The position numbers and the translations under genes are program-made. 64,000 nucleotides of DNA from Embleya scabrispora DSM 41855. Its GTDB lineage: Bacteria > Actinomycetota > Actinomycetes > Streptomycetales > Streptomycetaceae. Shown here piece by piece: positions 33,179 to 41,621 of the stretch. Positions within the stretch are counted from its first letter, which is position 1. Each line of letters opens with the position of its first letter. The notes below the pieces were generated by a model that was given only the letters and a program-made list of their open reading frames with translations, was not told where the DNA came from and searched no databases. The DNA lies in assembly GCF_000372745.1 (NCBI RefSeq), contig NZ_KB889562.1, positions 62,001 to 126,000 of the forward strand. The letters run 5' to 3'.

Positions 33179-35977
33179 ATCGGTACCCGTGGCACGCACG
33201 TCCCGACCGACCTGATCCGACACGCCGCCACCTTCGCGCCGGCCGACCCGCCCCGTGCCGGCACCGTCGCCTTCTGGCCGCACCCGACCGGCACCGATAC
33301 CGTCACCGTGCTCGACGCCGACGGCATCGAGCAGACCCATCCCGCCGTCCTGGTGCCGGTCGCCGACGCGGTCCGGCTGCTCTCCCGGGCCCGCCGCTCC
33401 GCGGACGCCCACCCGGCCGCCGCGTTCTGGGGCGCCGCCACCGTGCTCGCCCTGCAACTGGTCGCCCGCGGCCGGATGTTGCCCGGGCTCTCCCCCGGTG
33501 ACCACGACGCCTGGCGGGCCGGCCCCCTGGACGCCGCCGACGTGGAGCGGGTGCGGGCGCTCGCCGACGCGATGCCGGGCCAGGCCCGGGCGATGCCGGC
33601 CCCGGGCGGCGCGCTGCTCCCGGAGGCGGCGCCGCTGATCCGTGCCTTCCTGGACGCGGTCGCCGACACCATGCCGCGCACCGCCGCCGCGTCCCGCACC
33701 GCCCCCGCGACCGGCGCCGGCGAGACCGCCGCGTTCGCCGGCACCGCCCCGCGGCGGCTGCCCGAGTTGCGCTCGTGGTCGGATCGGGTCGCCGCCGAGA
33801 TCGACACCGGCGTCCGGATCTCGCTGCGGCTGGAGACGTACGACGTCGAGCACGCGCCGTTTCGGGCGATCGTTCAGGTGCACTCGCTCGCCGATCCGAC
33901 CGCGGTGATCGACGCGGACACGTTGTGGACCGGCACCGACCCGCGATTCGGCGAACGAGCACGGCCGGCCGTGTTGCTCGCGCTGCGCCGGGCCGCTCGG
34001 GTGTGGCCCGCGCTGGAGCCGCTGCTGAACGCCGGCGTCCCGGACCGGGTGGTGGTCGGCGACGACGACCTCGGCGCGCTGCTCGGCGCCGCCGGCGCGC
34101 GGCTGGCCGCGGCGGGGGTCGAGGTGCACTGGCCGCGCGACCTGGTGCGCGATCTCACCGCCAAGGCCGTGGTCGGCGCGCACGATCGGGCGCCCGGCGA
34201 CCTGCGCGCCTTCCTCGGCGGTGACACCCCGCTCGGCTTCGACTGGCAACTCGCCCTGGGCAAGCACCCGTTGACCGCCGTCGAGATGGACGCGCTGGCC
34301 GAATCGCAGCGCCCCGTGGTGCGACTGCGCGACCGGTGGGTGCTGGTCGACCCGGCCCTGATCGCCAAGGCCCGCAACCGCTCGATCAAGCCGCTCACCC
34401 CGATCGAGGCACTGACCGCCGCCCTGACCGGCGGCATCGAGGTGGCCGGCAAACGCGTCGAGGTGGGCACCTCGGCCTGGCTGGACGAACTGCGCGAGCG
34501 GCTCGCCGATCCGGACGGCGGTCGCGAGCCGATCGCCGCGCCGGACGCGCTGGCCGCGACCCTGCGCGACTACCAACTGCGCGGCCTGCGCTGGCTGGAC
34601 CGGATGACCTCGCTGGGCCTGGGCGGGTGCCTGGCCGACGACATGGGCCTGGGCAAGACCGTCACGCTGATCGCGCTGCACCTGCACCGTCGGGCCGCGT
34701 CGCTCGACGCCGCCGACCCGGCCGGCCCGGCGCCGACCCTGGTGGTGTGCCCGGCGTCGCTGCTGGGCAACTGGCAGCGGGAGATCGAACGCTTCGCACC
34801 CGGCACCCCGGTGCGCCGCTTCCACGGCGCTGCGCGCACCCTCGACGACCTCGCCGACGGCTTCGTACTCACCACCTACGGCACGATGCGCCTGGACCGG
34901 GCCAGGCTGGCCGAGGTGCCGTGGGGCCTGGTGGTCGCGGACGAGGCGCAGCACGTCAAGAACCACACCTCGGGCACCGCCAAGGCCCTGCGCACGATTC
35001 CCGCGCAGGCCAGGATCGCGCTCACCGGCACGCCGGTGGAGAACCGGCTGTCCGAGCTGTGGGCGATCCTCGACTGGACCACACCCGGCCTGCTCGGCGG
35101 CCTCGCCGCGTTCCGCCGCCGCTGGGTCAAGCCGGTGGAGGCCGACCGGGACGGCCCCACGGCGGAGCGGCTGAGCCGGCTGATCGCGCCGTTTCTGCTC
35201 CGCCGACGCAAGTCCGACCCCGGTATCGCGCCGGAGCTGCCCGCCAAGACCGAGACCGACCAGCCCGTGTCGCTCACCCGCGAGCAGGCCGGCCTGTACG
35301 AGGCTGCGGTGCGCGAGGCGATGGACGAACTGCGGGACAGCAAGGGCATGGCCCGGCGCGGACGGATCGTGGGCCTGCTCACCGGACTCAAGCAGATCTG
35401 CAACCATCCGGCGCAATACCTCAAGGAGAGCGAGCCGCGCCTGGACGGTCGCTCCGGCAAGCTCGAACTGCTCGACGAGCTGCTCGACACGATCCTCGCC
35501 GAGGACGGCTCGGTCCTGGTCTTCACCCAGTACGTCACGATGGCCCGGCTGCTGGCCAGGCACCTCGACGCCCGGGGCATCGGCAACCAACTCCTGCACG
35601 GCGGCACCGCACCGGCTCGCCGCGACGCACTGGTCGCCCGCTTCCAGGACGGCGCGGTACCGGTGTTCCTGCTCTCGCTCAAGGCCGCCGGCACCGGGCT
35701 CAACCTCACCCGTGCCGATCATGTCGTGCACTACGACCGCTGGTGGAACCCGGCGGTCGAGGAGCAGGCCACCGATCGCGCGTACCGGATCGGACAGACC
35801 CGGCCGGTCCAGGTGCACCGGTTCATCGCCGAGGGCACCATCGAGGACCGGATCGCCGCGATGTTGCGCGACAAGCGCGCGCTGGCCGACTCGGTGCTCA
35901 CCGGCGGCGAGGCCGCGCTGACCGAACTCTCCGACACCGAACTCGCGAACCTGGTCGAGCTGAGGAGCACCCGATGA
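33179..35977 (+). CDS. SNF2/SWI2-family DEAD-like helicase/translocase
   Basis: About 930 residues. The C-terminal half is a complete SNF2 motor: motif I ADDMGLGKTVTLIAL, motif Ia LVVCPASLLGNWQREI, motif II VVADEAQHVKN, motif III ALTGTPVENRLSELW, motif IV LVFTQYVTMARLL, motif V LLSLKAAGTGLNLTRADHVVHYDRWWNPAVE, motif VI QATDRAYRIGQTRPVQVHRF. The N-terminal half fits actinobacterial bacterial-type SNF2 accessory domains. The frame has no ATG, GTG or TTG near its N-terminus. AGGAG lies 8 nt before an ATC at 33179, so I mark that as a provisional non-standard start; CTG 33212 is an alternative. Its stop overlaps the SWIM gene (ATGA). Confidence 0.9.
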   Translation: MGTRGTHVPTDLIRHAATFAPADPPRAGTVAFWPHPTGTDTVTVLDADGIEQTHPAVLVPVADAVRLLSRARRSADAHPAAAFWGAATVLALQLVARGRMLPGLSPGDHDAWRAGPLDAADVERVRALADAMPGQARAMPAPGGALLPEAAPLIRAFLDAVADTMPRTAAASRTAPATGAGETAAFAGTAPRRLPELRSWSDRVAAEIDTGVRISLRLETYDVEHAPFRAIVQVHSLADPTAVIDADTLWTGTDPRFGERARPAVLLALRRAARVWPALEPLLNAGVPDRVVVGDDDLGALLGAAGARLAAAGVEVHWPRDLVRDLTAKAVVGAHDRAPGDLRAFLGGDTPLGFDWQLALGKHPLTAVEMDALAESQRPVVRLRDRWVLVDPALIAKARNRSIKPLTPIEALTAALTGGIEVAGKRVEVGTSAWLDELRERLADPDGGREPIAAPDALAATLRDYQLRGLRWLDRMTSLGLGGCLADDMGLGKTVTLIALHLHRRAASLDAADPAGPAPTLVVCPASLLGNWQREIERFAPGTPVRRFHGAARTLDDLADGFVLTTYGTMRLDRARLAEVPWGLVVADEAQHVKNHTSGTAKALRTIPAQARIALTGTPVENRLSELWAILDWTTPGLLGGLAAFRRRWVKPVEADRDGPTAERLSRLIAPFLLRRRKSDPGIAPELPAKTETDQPVSLTREQAGLYEAAVREAMDELRDSKGMARRGRIVGLLTGLKQICNHPAQYLKESEPRLDGRSGKLELLDELLDTILAEDGSVLVFTQYVTMARLLARHLDARGIGNQLLHGGTAPARRDALVARFQDGAVPVFLLSLKAAGTGLNLTRADHVVHYDRWWNPAVEEQATDRAYRIGQTRPVQVHRFIAEGTIEDRIAAMLRDKRALADSVLTGGEAALTELSDTELANLVELRSTR

Positions 35978-36819
35978 CCGCGGAACCGGCCCGCGCCTTC
36001 CCCGCGTTCACCCCGCGCACATCGCGCGGCGCCCGGGGGCGGACCTGGTGGGGCCGCGCCTGGACCGATGCCCTGGAGGACGCCGCGCTCTCCGGCGAGC
36101 CGCTGCGCAAGGGCCGCGCGTACGCCGACACCGGCCGGGTCGGCCCGATCACCGTGAGCCCGGGCCGCATCGCCGCGTCCGTGCACGACGCGGACGGGTC
36201 GCAGTGCGAGACGGTGGTGCGCATCGAGCGGCTCACCGATGCGCAGTGGGCTCGCTTCCTGGGCCAGGTGGCCGCCAGGTCCGGGTACCTGGCCGCGCTT
36301 TTGGACCGGGACATGCCGCAGGACCTGGTGACGGCGGCCGAGGACACGGATGTACGGCTGCTGCCGGGCATGGGCGACCTGGATCCGGATTGCGACTGCC
36401 CGGACTGGGAGCTGCCCTGCCGACATGCCGCCGCGCTGTGCTACCAGGCGGCCTGGCTGTTGGACGCGGACCCCTTCGTACTGTTGCTGCTGCGCGGGCG
36501 GGACGAACGGGCGTTCCTGGACGGCCTGCGCGAGTGCGACCCGGGCCCTCGGGCGCCCGGGTCGCCGGCCCACGCGCCCGAGGCCGGGGTCGCCGCCCGG
36601 GAGGCGTACCGCCCGGCCGACCCGTTGCCCGCCGACCCGCCGCCGGTGTCGGACGCCGTCTCGCCGATGCGCATCACACCTCCGCCCGGGATCCCGGCGG
36701 GCACGCTGGAGTCGCTCGTCGCCGAGGCCGCGCGCCGCGCCCGCGAGCTGCTCGACGAATCCGCGCGCCGCACGGAGCGGTCGGAAAACCCGATGAGCAC
36801 GGCCGACGGCCCGTCCTAG
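35974..36819 (+). CDS. SWIM zinc-finger protein, partner of the SNF2 helicase
   Basis: A 281-residue protein with a SWIM motif CDCPDWELPCRHAAAL: C140-x-C142 ... C149-x-H151 binds zinc. The N-terminal FPAFTPRTSRGARGRTWWGRAWTDALE and the repeat-like SPGRIAASVHDADGSQCETVVRIERL are seen in proteins encoded beside bacterial SNF2 genes. The C-terminal ~100 residues are proline-rich, then helical. Its start overlaps the helicase stop (ATGA), so equimolar production and a physical complex are likely; the SWIM domain would provide DNA or protein binding. This SNF2-SWIM pair is widespread in actinobacteria, but its biological role is unclear. Confidence 0.9.
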   Translation: MTAEPARAFPAFTPRTSRGARGRTWWGRAWTDALEDAALSGEPLRKGRAYADTGRVGPITVSPGRIAASVHDADGSQCETVVRIERLTDAQWARFLGQVAARSGYLAALLDRDMPQDLVTAAEDTDVRLLPGMGDLDPDCDCPDWELPCRHAAALCYQAAWLLDADPFVLLLLRGRDERAFLDGLRECDPGPRAPGSPAHAPEAGVAAREAYRPADPLPADPPPVSDAVSPMRITPPPGIPAGTLESLVAEAARRARELLDESARRTERSENPMSTADGPS

Positions 36820-36863
36820 GATGAACGGCCAGTGTCGCCGAGCGGACAGAGACGAAACGAACC

Positions 36864-37568
36864 ATGCACACGCCGACGGGCCTCCCGCGTCAGGTCCTGA
36901 TATTCGACGCCGACGACACGTTGTGGGAGAACAACGTCCTGTTCGAACGGGTCATCGACGACTGGCTCGACTGGCTCGACCACCCCACGTTGAACCGGAC
37001 CGAGATCCGCGCGATCCTCAACGACATCGAGGCCGCGAACGCGATCACGCACGGGTACGGCAGCAAGATGTTCCTGCGCAGTCTGGGCGAGGCGCTGGAG
37101 CGGCTGCACGCGCGGCCGGCCACCGAGGCGGAGCTGCGGCACATCGAGCAGCTCGCGGTCGCGCTCGTGGAGAACCGGGTGGAACTGGTGCCCGGCGTCG
37201 TCGAGACCCTCACCACGCTCGGCGCGCGCCACGACCTGATGCTGCTCACCAAGGGCGACACCGAGGAGCAGCAGCGCAAGATCGACGCGTCCGCGCTGGC
37301 GCACCACTTCGGCAGCGTGCACATCGTGCCGGAGAAGGGCGTCGACGCCTACGTCGAGCTCACCCGCGCGCACGGGCTGGCGCCGGAGACGACCTGGATG
37401 ATCGGCAACTCCCCCAAGTCGGACATCCTGCCCGCGCGCGGTGCGGGGCTGGGCGCGGTGTTCATCCCGAACGCGCACACCTGGGTCCTGGAACAGAGCG
37501 AGCTGGACCCGCACGACGATCGGGTGCTGACGCTGAACGCGTTCCCCGAGCTGCTGAAGCACTTCTGA
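36864..37568 (+). CDS. HAD-superfamily hydrolase
   Basis: A 234-residue phosphatase-like enzyme. HAD motif I is FDADDTLWENN (nucleophile and acid/base aspartates near residues 14-16), motif II is LLTKGD, the lysine of motif III is in PEKGVDAY, and motif IV is GNSPKSDILPARGAGLGAVFIP. The helical cap lies between motifs I and II. The class is close to YjjG/phosphoglycolate-phosphatase-like subfamily I; the substrate cannot be set from sequence. Its stop overlaps the Nudix start (TGATG), so the two hydrolases are translationally coupled and may act in nucleotide or sugar-phosphate clean-up. Confidence 0.92.
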   Translation: MHTPTGLPRQVLIFDADDTLWENNVLFERVIDDWLDWLDHPTLNRTEIRAILNDIEAANAITHGYGSKMFLRSLGEALERLHARPATEAELRHIEQLAVALVENRVELVPGVVETLTTLGARHDLMLLTKGDTEEQQRKIDASALAHHFGSVHIVPEKGVDAYVELTRAHGLAPETTWMIGNSPKSDILPARGAGLGAVFIPNAHTWVLEQSELDPHDDRVLTLNAFPELLKHF

Positions 37569-38008
37569 TGGCGACGAACCGGCCGACCGGCCCGTCCGTG
37601 TCCTGCGTCTTCATCTGCCACGACGGGACCGGGCGGGTGTTGTTGGCCCGCCGATCGGCGGCGGCCCGGGACGAGGCCGGCACCTGGGACACCGGTGCGG
37701 GGGCGTTGGAGTGGGGCGAGACGTTCGAGAGCGCGGTGGCTCGCGAGGTGCGCGAGGAGTACTCGACCGAGCCGTTGTCGATCGAGACGATCGGGGTGCG
37801 CAACGTGCTGCGCGGTGACCCGGTCGAATCGCACTGGGTCGCGGTGGTGTTCGCGGTCGAGGTCGATCCGGCGCGGGTCGCCATCGGTGAGCCGCACAAG
37901 TTCGACGCACTGGAATGGTTCGCCCCCGACGCCCTGCCGACCCCGCTGCACTCCCAGTGCGCGGCGGGCCTGGCGTTGCTCCGGGACCGGCCGGACCGGG
38001 CCCGGTAG
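37568..38008 (+). CDS. Nudix hydrolase
   Basis: A 146-residue pyrophosphohydrolase. The Nudix box is complete: GALEWGETFESAVAREVREEY (G-x5-E-x7-R-E-V-x-E-E), with the preceding TWDTGAG in the usual place. Nudix enzymes hydrolyse nucleoside diphosphates linked to another moiety. ATG 37568 overlaps the HAD gene stop by 1 nt. The pair ends in a strong terminator. Confidence 0.93.
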   Translation: MATNRPTGPSVSCVFICHDGTGRVLLARRSAAARDEAGTWDTGAGALEWGETFESAVAREVREEYSTEPLSIETIGVRNVLRGDPVESHWVAVVFAVEVDPARVAIGEPHKFDALEWFAPDALPTPLHSQCAAGLALLRDRPDRAR

Positions 38009-38046
38009 CCGGATCGGGTCGGCACCGATCGCGCCGTCGCGCCGAC

Positions 38047-38069
38047 CCGCCCACCGGCTCGGTGGGCGG
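38047..38069 (+). terminator. Stem-loop terminator after the Nudix gene
   Basis: CCGCCCACCG and CGGTGGGCGG pair perfectly over 10 bp around GCT, 38 nt past the stop codon. Confidence 0.65.
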
Positions 38070-38203
38070 CGGTGCGGGCTCACCGGTCGTGGGGCATGCC
38101 GCCCGGGTCGGCGTGCGCACCGGCGCCCGAATCGTTCCTTCCGGGCGGTCGGGGCGCACTTCCGGGCCGAGCGAGGCGCGCGGTGTCGCGTCCCACCCCG
38201 CCA

Positions 38204-38782
38204 TCACCCGGCCACGGGCCCGGAGAACAACATGCCCGCCAGCGCCCGGAAGGTGCCGTCCGGATCGGCGGCCTCGGGGATCCCACCGGACAGGCACAGG
38301 GTGGCGTAGCCGTGCGCGAGTGACCACGCGGCGAGCACCGCCTGGTCCGGATCACCCCGGCGCTCGGCCGGCACCCCCGCGACTCCGCCGCGCAGCGACG
38401 CACCGGCCCGGGCCCGTTGGCGCAGCAACTCCGGGTCCGTGCCGTCGACCGCGTGCGGGCGGTTCATCACCTCGAAGTGCGCGCGATGCGCGAGCGCGAA
38501 GCGCACGTACCGCACGCCGAGTTCACGCAGTGCGTCCAGGTCGCCGGGGGCGACCTCGGCGAGGGTGTCGGCGAGCAGCCCGTAGCCCTCGGCGGCGATC
38601 GCGGTCAGCAACCCGGTCTTGTCGCCGAAGTGGTGCGCGGGGGCCGCGTGCGACACACCCGCGCGGCGGGCCAGGTCGCGCAGGCTGATCGCGCCGATCC
38701 CGTCCGAGGCCACCACATCGAGCGCGGCGGTGAGCACGGCGCGGCGCAGGTCGCCGTGGTGATAGGGGCGTCCGGTGGTCAT
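38204..38782 (-). CDS. TetR-family regulator
   Basis: A 192-residue TetR protein: helix-turn-helix YHHGDLRRAVLTAALDVVASDGIGAISLRDLARRAGVSHAAPAHHFGDKTGLLTAIAAEGY, then a WHG/TetR_C_33-like ligand domain. TAACAT lies exactly 6 nt before the ATG and TTGTCA 16 nt further upstream, indicating a leaderless transcript from a good promoter. It is divergent from the SCO6745-type gene at 38939; two related 15-bp pseudo-palindromes lie in the shared gap. Confidence 0.93.
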   Translation of the reverse strand: MTTGRPYHHGDLRRAVLTAALDVVASDGIGAISLRDLARRAGVSHAAPAHHFGDKTGLLTAIAAEGYGLLADTLAEVAPGDLDALRELGVRYVRFALAHRAHFEVMNRPHAVDGTDPELLRQRARAGASLRGGVAGVPAERRGDPDQAVLAAWSLAHGYATLCLSGGIPEAADPDGTFRALAGMLFSGPVAG

Positions 38783-38788
38783 GGATGG

Positions 38789-38816
38789 ATGTTACCCGGG
38801 ATCTAGGCATTGACAA
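38789..38816 (-). promoter_or_regulatory. tetR promoter (TTGTCA-N16-TAACAT), leaderless
   Basis: On the minus strand TTGTCA (38816-38811) and TAACAT (38794-38789) are 16 nt apart, and the ATG begins 6 nt after TAACAT. The -35 box is inside the operator at 38803-38817. Confidence 0.65.
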
Positions 38817-38817
38817 G
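38803..38817. promoter_or_regulatory. TetR operator-like site 1
   Basis: CTAGGCA-T-TGACAAG, a 15-bp imperfect dyad. It overlaps the -35 elements of both divergent promoters (TTGTCA leftward, TTGACA rightward). Confidence 0.6.
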
Positions 38818-38838
38818 TTTGCGGCACGAGCGCAATCT
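38810..38838 (+). promoter_or_regulatory. Promoter of the SCO6745-type gene (TTGACA-N17-CAATCT)
   Basis: TTGACA at 38810-38815 and CAATCT at 38833-38838 are separated by 17 nt. Operator site 2 begins inside the -10 box. Confidence 0.6.
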
Positions 38839-38851
38839 TGCCAGTGACAAG
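38837..38851. promoter_or_regulatory. TetR operator-like site 2
   Basis: CTTGCCA-G-TGACAAG, a near-perfect 15-bp dyad (one mismatch) sharing TGACAAGTT with site 1; the centres are 34 bp apart. It would cover the transcription start of the rightward gene. Confidence 0.65.
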
Positions 38852-38938
38852 TTACGCCGGATACGGCGACACGGGAGCGGCCGCACGGATGCACGACGAC
38901 GGGCCGGACCGCGCCGAGGAAACAAAAGGGGACAGGAC

Positions 38939-39835
38939 ATGAGTGCGACGAACGAGACCCTTGACGCCGGCCCGGCCCGCCGGATGTGGCAGACCCTGGA
39001 GCCGTTGCACGCGTTGAACTACTACTCGCCGCAGATGTTCGAGGAGGCTGCGGCGCTGGGCTACGCGGTGGACGAGCGATGGCCGGCGTACTTCGCGATG
39101 CGGGCCGCGGCGCTCGGCGCGGCCTCCGCCGAGCTGGTCACCTCGACCTTCTACAGCTTCAGCCCGGCGATGGTCGCCCGGTACGTCCCGCGGGTCTGGT
39201 CGATCGCTGATCCGACCGCCGTACTCGCGGCCCGGCTGCGCGCGGCGGACGCGACGCTGCGCTGGGCGCTCGGCGAGCGGGTGTACGCGCCGGAGATCGC
39301 CGAGGCCGCCGCGCTGACCCGCACAGTGGCCGAGGCCGCAGACACCGTGGGCCGTCCGCTGGCCGCCGCGCACGCCGCGCTCCCGTGGGCCGACGAGCCG
39401 CACCTGGTGTTGTGGCAGGCGATCACCCGGCTGCGCGAACACCGGGGCGACGGCCACATCGCGGCCCTGGTGGCGCACCGCCTGGACGGCGTCGAGGCAC
39501 TGGTCTCGCACAGTGCCGCCGGTGCGGCTCCGGCCGAGGTGTTCGCCAGCCGGCAGTGGACCGCCGACGAGTGGGACGCGGCGCGCGAGCGCCTGGTCGC
39601 CCGAGGCTGGCTGAACGCCGACGGCACCGCCACCGAGGCGGGCCGGACCGGCCGCGACTCGGTCGAGGCGCTCACCGACGAACTCGCCGCCGGGCCGTGG
39701 GAATCCATCGGCGCCGCCGAGGCGGCCCGACTGGCCGACCTGATCCTGCCCGCCGTGATGGACACGATCGGCACCGGCCTGCTGCCGATGCAGTCCACGC
39801 TCGGGATCGGCATGACCTACCCGCACCGGAGCTGA
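38939..39835 (+). CDS. SCO6745/SalK-type helical protein
   Basis: A 298-residue helical protein of the actinobacterial family known from SCO6745 and SalK. Distinctive blocks are ARRMWQTLEPLHALNYYSPQMFEEAAALGY, YFAMRAAALGAASAELVTSTFYSFSPAMVARYVPRVW, and EEWD-like WTADEWDAARERLVARGWLNADGTATEAGR, a C-terminal winged-helix-like segment. Function unknown; the fold suggests a regulator or ligand-binding protein. AGGGGACAGG provides the ribosome-binding site. Control by the divergent TetR gene is likely from the operator layout. Confidence 0.88.
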   Translation: MSATNETLDAGPARRMWQTLEPLHALNYYSPQMFEEAAALGYAVDERWPAYFAMRAAALGAASAELVTSTFYSFSPAMVARYVPRVWSIADPTAVLAARLRAADATLRWALGERVYAPEIAEAAALTRTVAEAADTVGRPLAAAHAALPWADEPHLVLWQAITRLREHRGDGHIAALVAHRLDGVEALVSHSAAGAAPAEVFASRQWTADEWDAARERLVARGWLNADGTATEAGRTGRDSVEALTDELAAGPWESIGAAEAARLADLILPAVMDTIGTGLLPMQSTLGIGMTYPHRS

Positions 39836-39924
39836 TCGCCGAGCACACGAAACGACGGTCCCCGGCGCCGGGTCCCGGGGCGCTGCCGCGGTGGCCGATG
39901 ACGGGGCGGGACGGGAAATCGTCG

Positions 39925-40482
39925 TCAGCGCGGGCCCTTTCCCGCGGCGCCCGGCGCGGACCCCGGCTTGGTCGGCGGCCGAGTACCCGGCTTGTTCCGG
40001 ACCGGGCGGCCGGCGGGTCGGCCCGCCCGGCCGGCCGGGGGTTGCGCCGCGCCTGCGGCGGGCGCCGGTGCGTCCGAATCGATCCGTCCGGCCCGCGCAT
40101 GCGCCTCCCGCAGGCCGTGTTCGATCGCGCGCAGCGTGGCCCCCAGCCGGGCCGCCCGCTGTGCGGCGCCGCCGCCGCCGTGCGGCAACTCGGAGCAACC
40201 GACCAGGCGTCCCGAGCCCGCGAACGGGCGCAGTTCCACCTGCCGGGTGGCGCCCGGCTCGAACCGGATCGAGGTACCCGCCGCGATGTTGGGCCGCATC
40301 CCGAAGGTCGCCGCCCGGTCGAAGGCGAGCGTCGGGTCGACCTCGAAGAAGTGGAAGTGCGACCCGACCCGGATCGCCCGGTCGCCGGTGTTGTGCACCG
40401 GGACGATCAGCGTCCGACGATCCGCCGCCGACTCGGCCGGGTGGTCGCGGTAGAGGTACCGCTGTGGCTGGGCCGTGACCAT
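39925..40482 (-). CDS. ureB: Orphan urease beta-subunit-like protein with basic proline-rich tail
   Basis: A 185-residue protein. Residues about 18-105 match urease beta (PF00699): [30 protein letters not shown], then [36 protein letters not shown]. The remaining ~60 residues are a Pro/Ala/Arg/Gly-rich tail ([27 protein letters not shown]) not part of normal UreB, which is about 100-110 residues. No ureA, ureC or accessory genes are in the window. UreB itself carries no active-site residue, so alone it cannot be a urease. It may serve a urease encoded elsewhere, or be a co-opted structural domain. Confidence 0.85.
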   Translation of the reverse strand: MVTAQPQRYLYRDHPAESAADRRTLIVPVHNTGDRAIRVGSHFHFFEVDPTLAFDRAATFGMRPNIAAGTSIRFEPGATRQVELRPFAGSGRLVGCSELPHGGGGAAQRAARLGATLRAIEHGLREAHARAGRIDSDAPAPAAGAAQPPAGRAGRPAGRPVRNKPGTRPPTKPGSAPGAAGKGPR

Positions 40483-40807
40483 GGGCTCGGACCTCCTGGG
40501 CAACGGGCTGCGGGCGACGGGAAGCGTGGACGCGGACACCAACCGGCGGCCGCGTGCGACGGCCCCTGCGGTCGGGCGCGGGCCCGGCCGACCCGGGTGC
40601 GGGCGCGCCGAGTCACGGGCCTCGGACCCGGCTGCTCCGCGGATCGGTGACGGACGCGCGGGCCCCGGCGTGCCCTCGGTCGAGGGTTGTCTCGTCCCGG
40701 GTATCCACCACTCCGACCCGTCAACCTCACGCATCGGAGTGAAATATGACGATCCGGCGCAACCCTCGGCCTCCCGCCGTCGCGCCCGGATCGGGTAGAC
40801 AGGCGTC
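40483..40807. other. Intergenic region between the UreB-like and PemK-like genes
   Basis: 325 nt between divergent genes. No gene is convincing here. It contains one inverted repeat near its right end (listed separately) and TAGACA 6 nt before the PemK-like start, a possible weak -10 box. Confidence 0.5.
40709..40741. promoter_or_regulatory. CACTCCGA/TCGGAGTG inverted repeat
   Basis: Perfect 8-bp arms with a 17-nt spacer, 67 nt upstream of the PemK-like start codon. Either a regulator site or a hairpin; evidence is symmetry only. Confidence 0.35.
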
Positions 40808-41239
40808 ATGAAGTTCCTCGTCCCGGCCCTCGCGGTCGTCCTCGCCGTGGCCGCCCTCGCATGGTTCCTGAGCCGCCGCCGAGCGCGCACCGCGCCACCG
40901 ACCGTGCCCTTCGGCCGCTCGGCCCGCCCGGCCCCCGGCCAGATCTGGTGGGCCTCGGTGCCCTTCGACGAAGGCGACGAGGCCAAGGACCGCCCATGCC
41001 TGGTGGTCCGGGTGGGCCCGCGCGGCGCCGAGGTACTCAAGATCACCAGCCGGGACCAGAGCACCCGAGACCGCTATGTGCGACTGCCGACCAAGACCTG
41101 GGATCCCGACGCGGAGCACCGCAGTTGGCTGGAGACCCGACCGCTGCGCTCGATCGGCCACGACGCCTTCCGCCGCCCCGCCGGTGTGTGCGATCGACGC
41201 GTGTGGTCCCGGATCAGCCGCGCCCACCGGGTGCGCTGA
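40808..41239 (+). CDS. Membrane-anchored PemK/MazF-like protein
   Basis: A 143-residue protein with an N-terminal membrane anchor ([19 protein letters not shown], residues 3-21) followed by basic residues and a PemK/MazF-fold domain: [49 protein letters not shown]. MazF/PemK proteins are sequence-specific mRNA endonucleases whose PGxIWWV-like start and RPCLVV strand are recognisable here. No antitoxin gene is adjacent, and the membrane anchor is atypical for a toxin, so it may be a repurposed member with another function. This anchored form is seen in other Streptomyces. Confidence 0.82.
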   Translation: MKFLVPALAVVLAVAALAWFLSRRRARTAPPTVPFGRSARPAPGQIWWASVPFDEGDEAKDRPCLVVRVGPRGAEVLKITSRDQSTRDRYVRLPTKTWDPDAEHRSWLETRPLRSIGHDAFRRPAGVCDRRVWSRISRAHRVR

Positions 41240-41269
41240 CCGGCACCGCGCCCACCGGCCGGTCCACTC

Positions 41270-41620
41270 TCAGCGCTTCGGGTCGGCCCCGTCGCCGAGT
41301 TCGTCGATGGCCAGGTCCCCCGTCGGCAGTTGCGGCAGCCGATAGACCGCGTGCCCCACCAGGTGGGTCGCCACCGGGACCGTGGTCAGTTGGAAGAACG
41401 CCACCATCACCAGCATCCCGATGTCGATCCCGCTGCGCAGCCGCAGCCCCAACCCGAGCGTGACCAGCAGCAGGCCCAGGACCTGGGGTTTGGCCACCGT
41501 GTGCATCCGGGACAGCGTGTCCGGGAAGCGCAGCAGCCCCACGCCCGCCACGAACGCGAGCGCGCAGCCCGTGAGCAGGCACACCGCGGACGCGGCGTCG
41601 GCGAACTCGCCGGCCCGCAC
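41270..41620 (-). CDS. mrpG: Mrp Na+/H+ antiporter subunit G
   Basis: A 116-residue, three-helix membrane protein with the MnhG/MrpG hallmark GVGLLRFPDTLSRMHTVAKPQVLGLLLVTLGLGL. Last gene of the antiporter operon; the GTG start lies 1 nt after the mrpF stop. MrpG is required for assembly of the hetero-oligomeric complex. Confidence 0.95.
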   Translation of the reverse strand: MRAGEFADAASAVCLLTGCALAFVAGVGLLRFPDTLSRMHTVAKPQVLGLLLVTLGLGLRLRSGIDIGMLVMVAFFQLTTVPVATHLVGHAVYRLPQLPTGDLAIDELGDGADPKR

Positions 41621-41621
41621 G

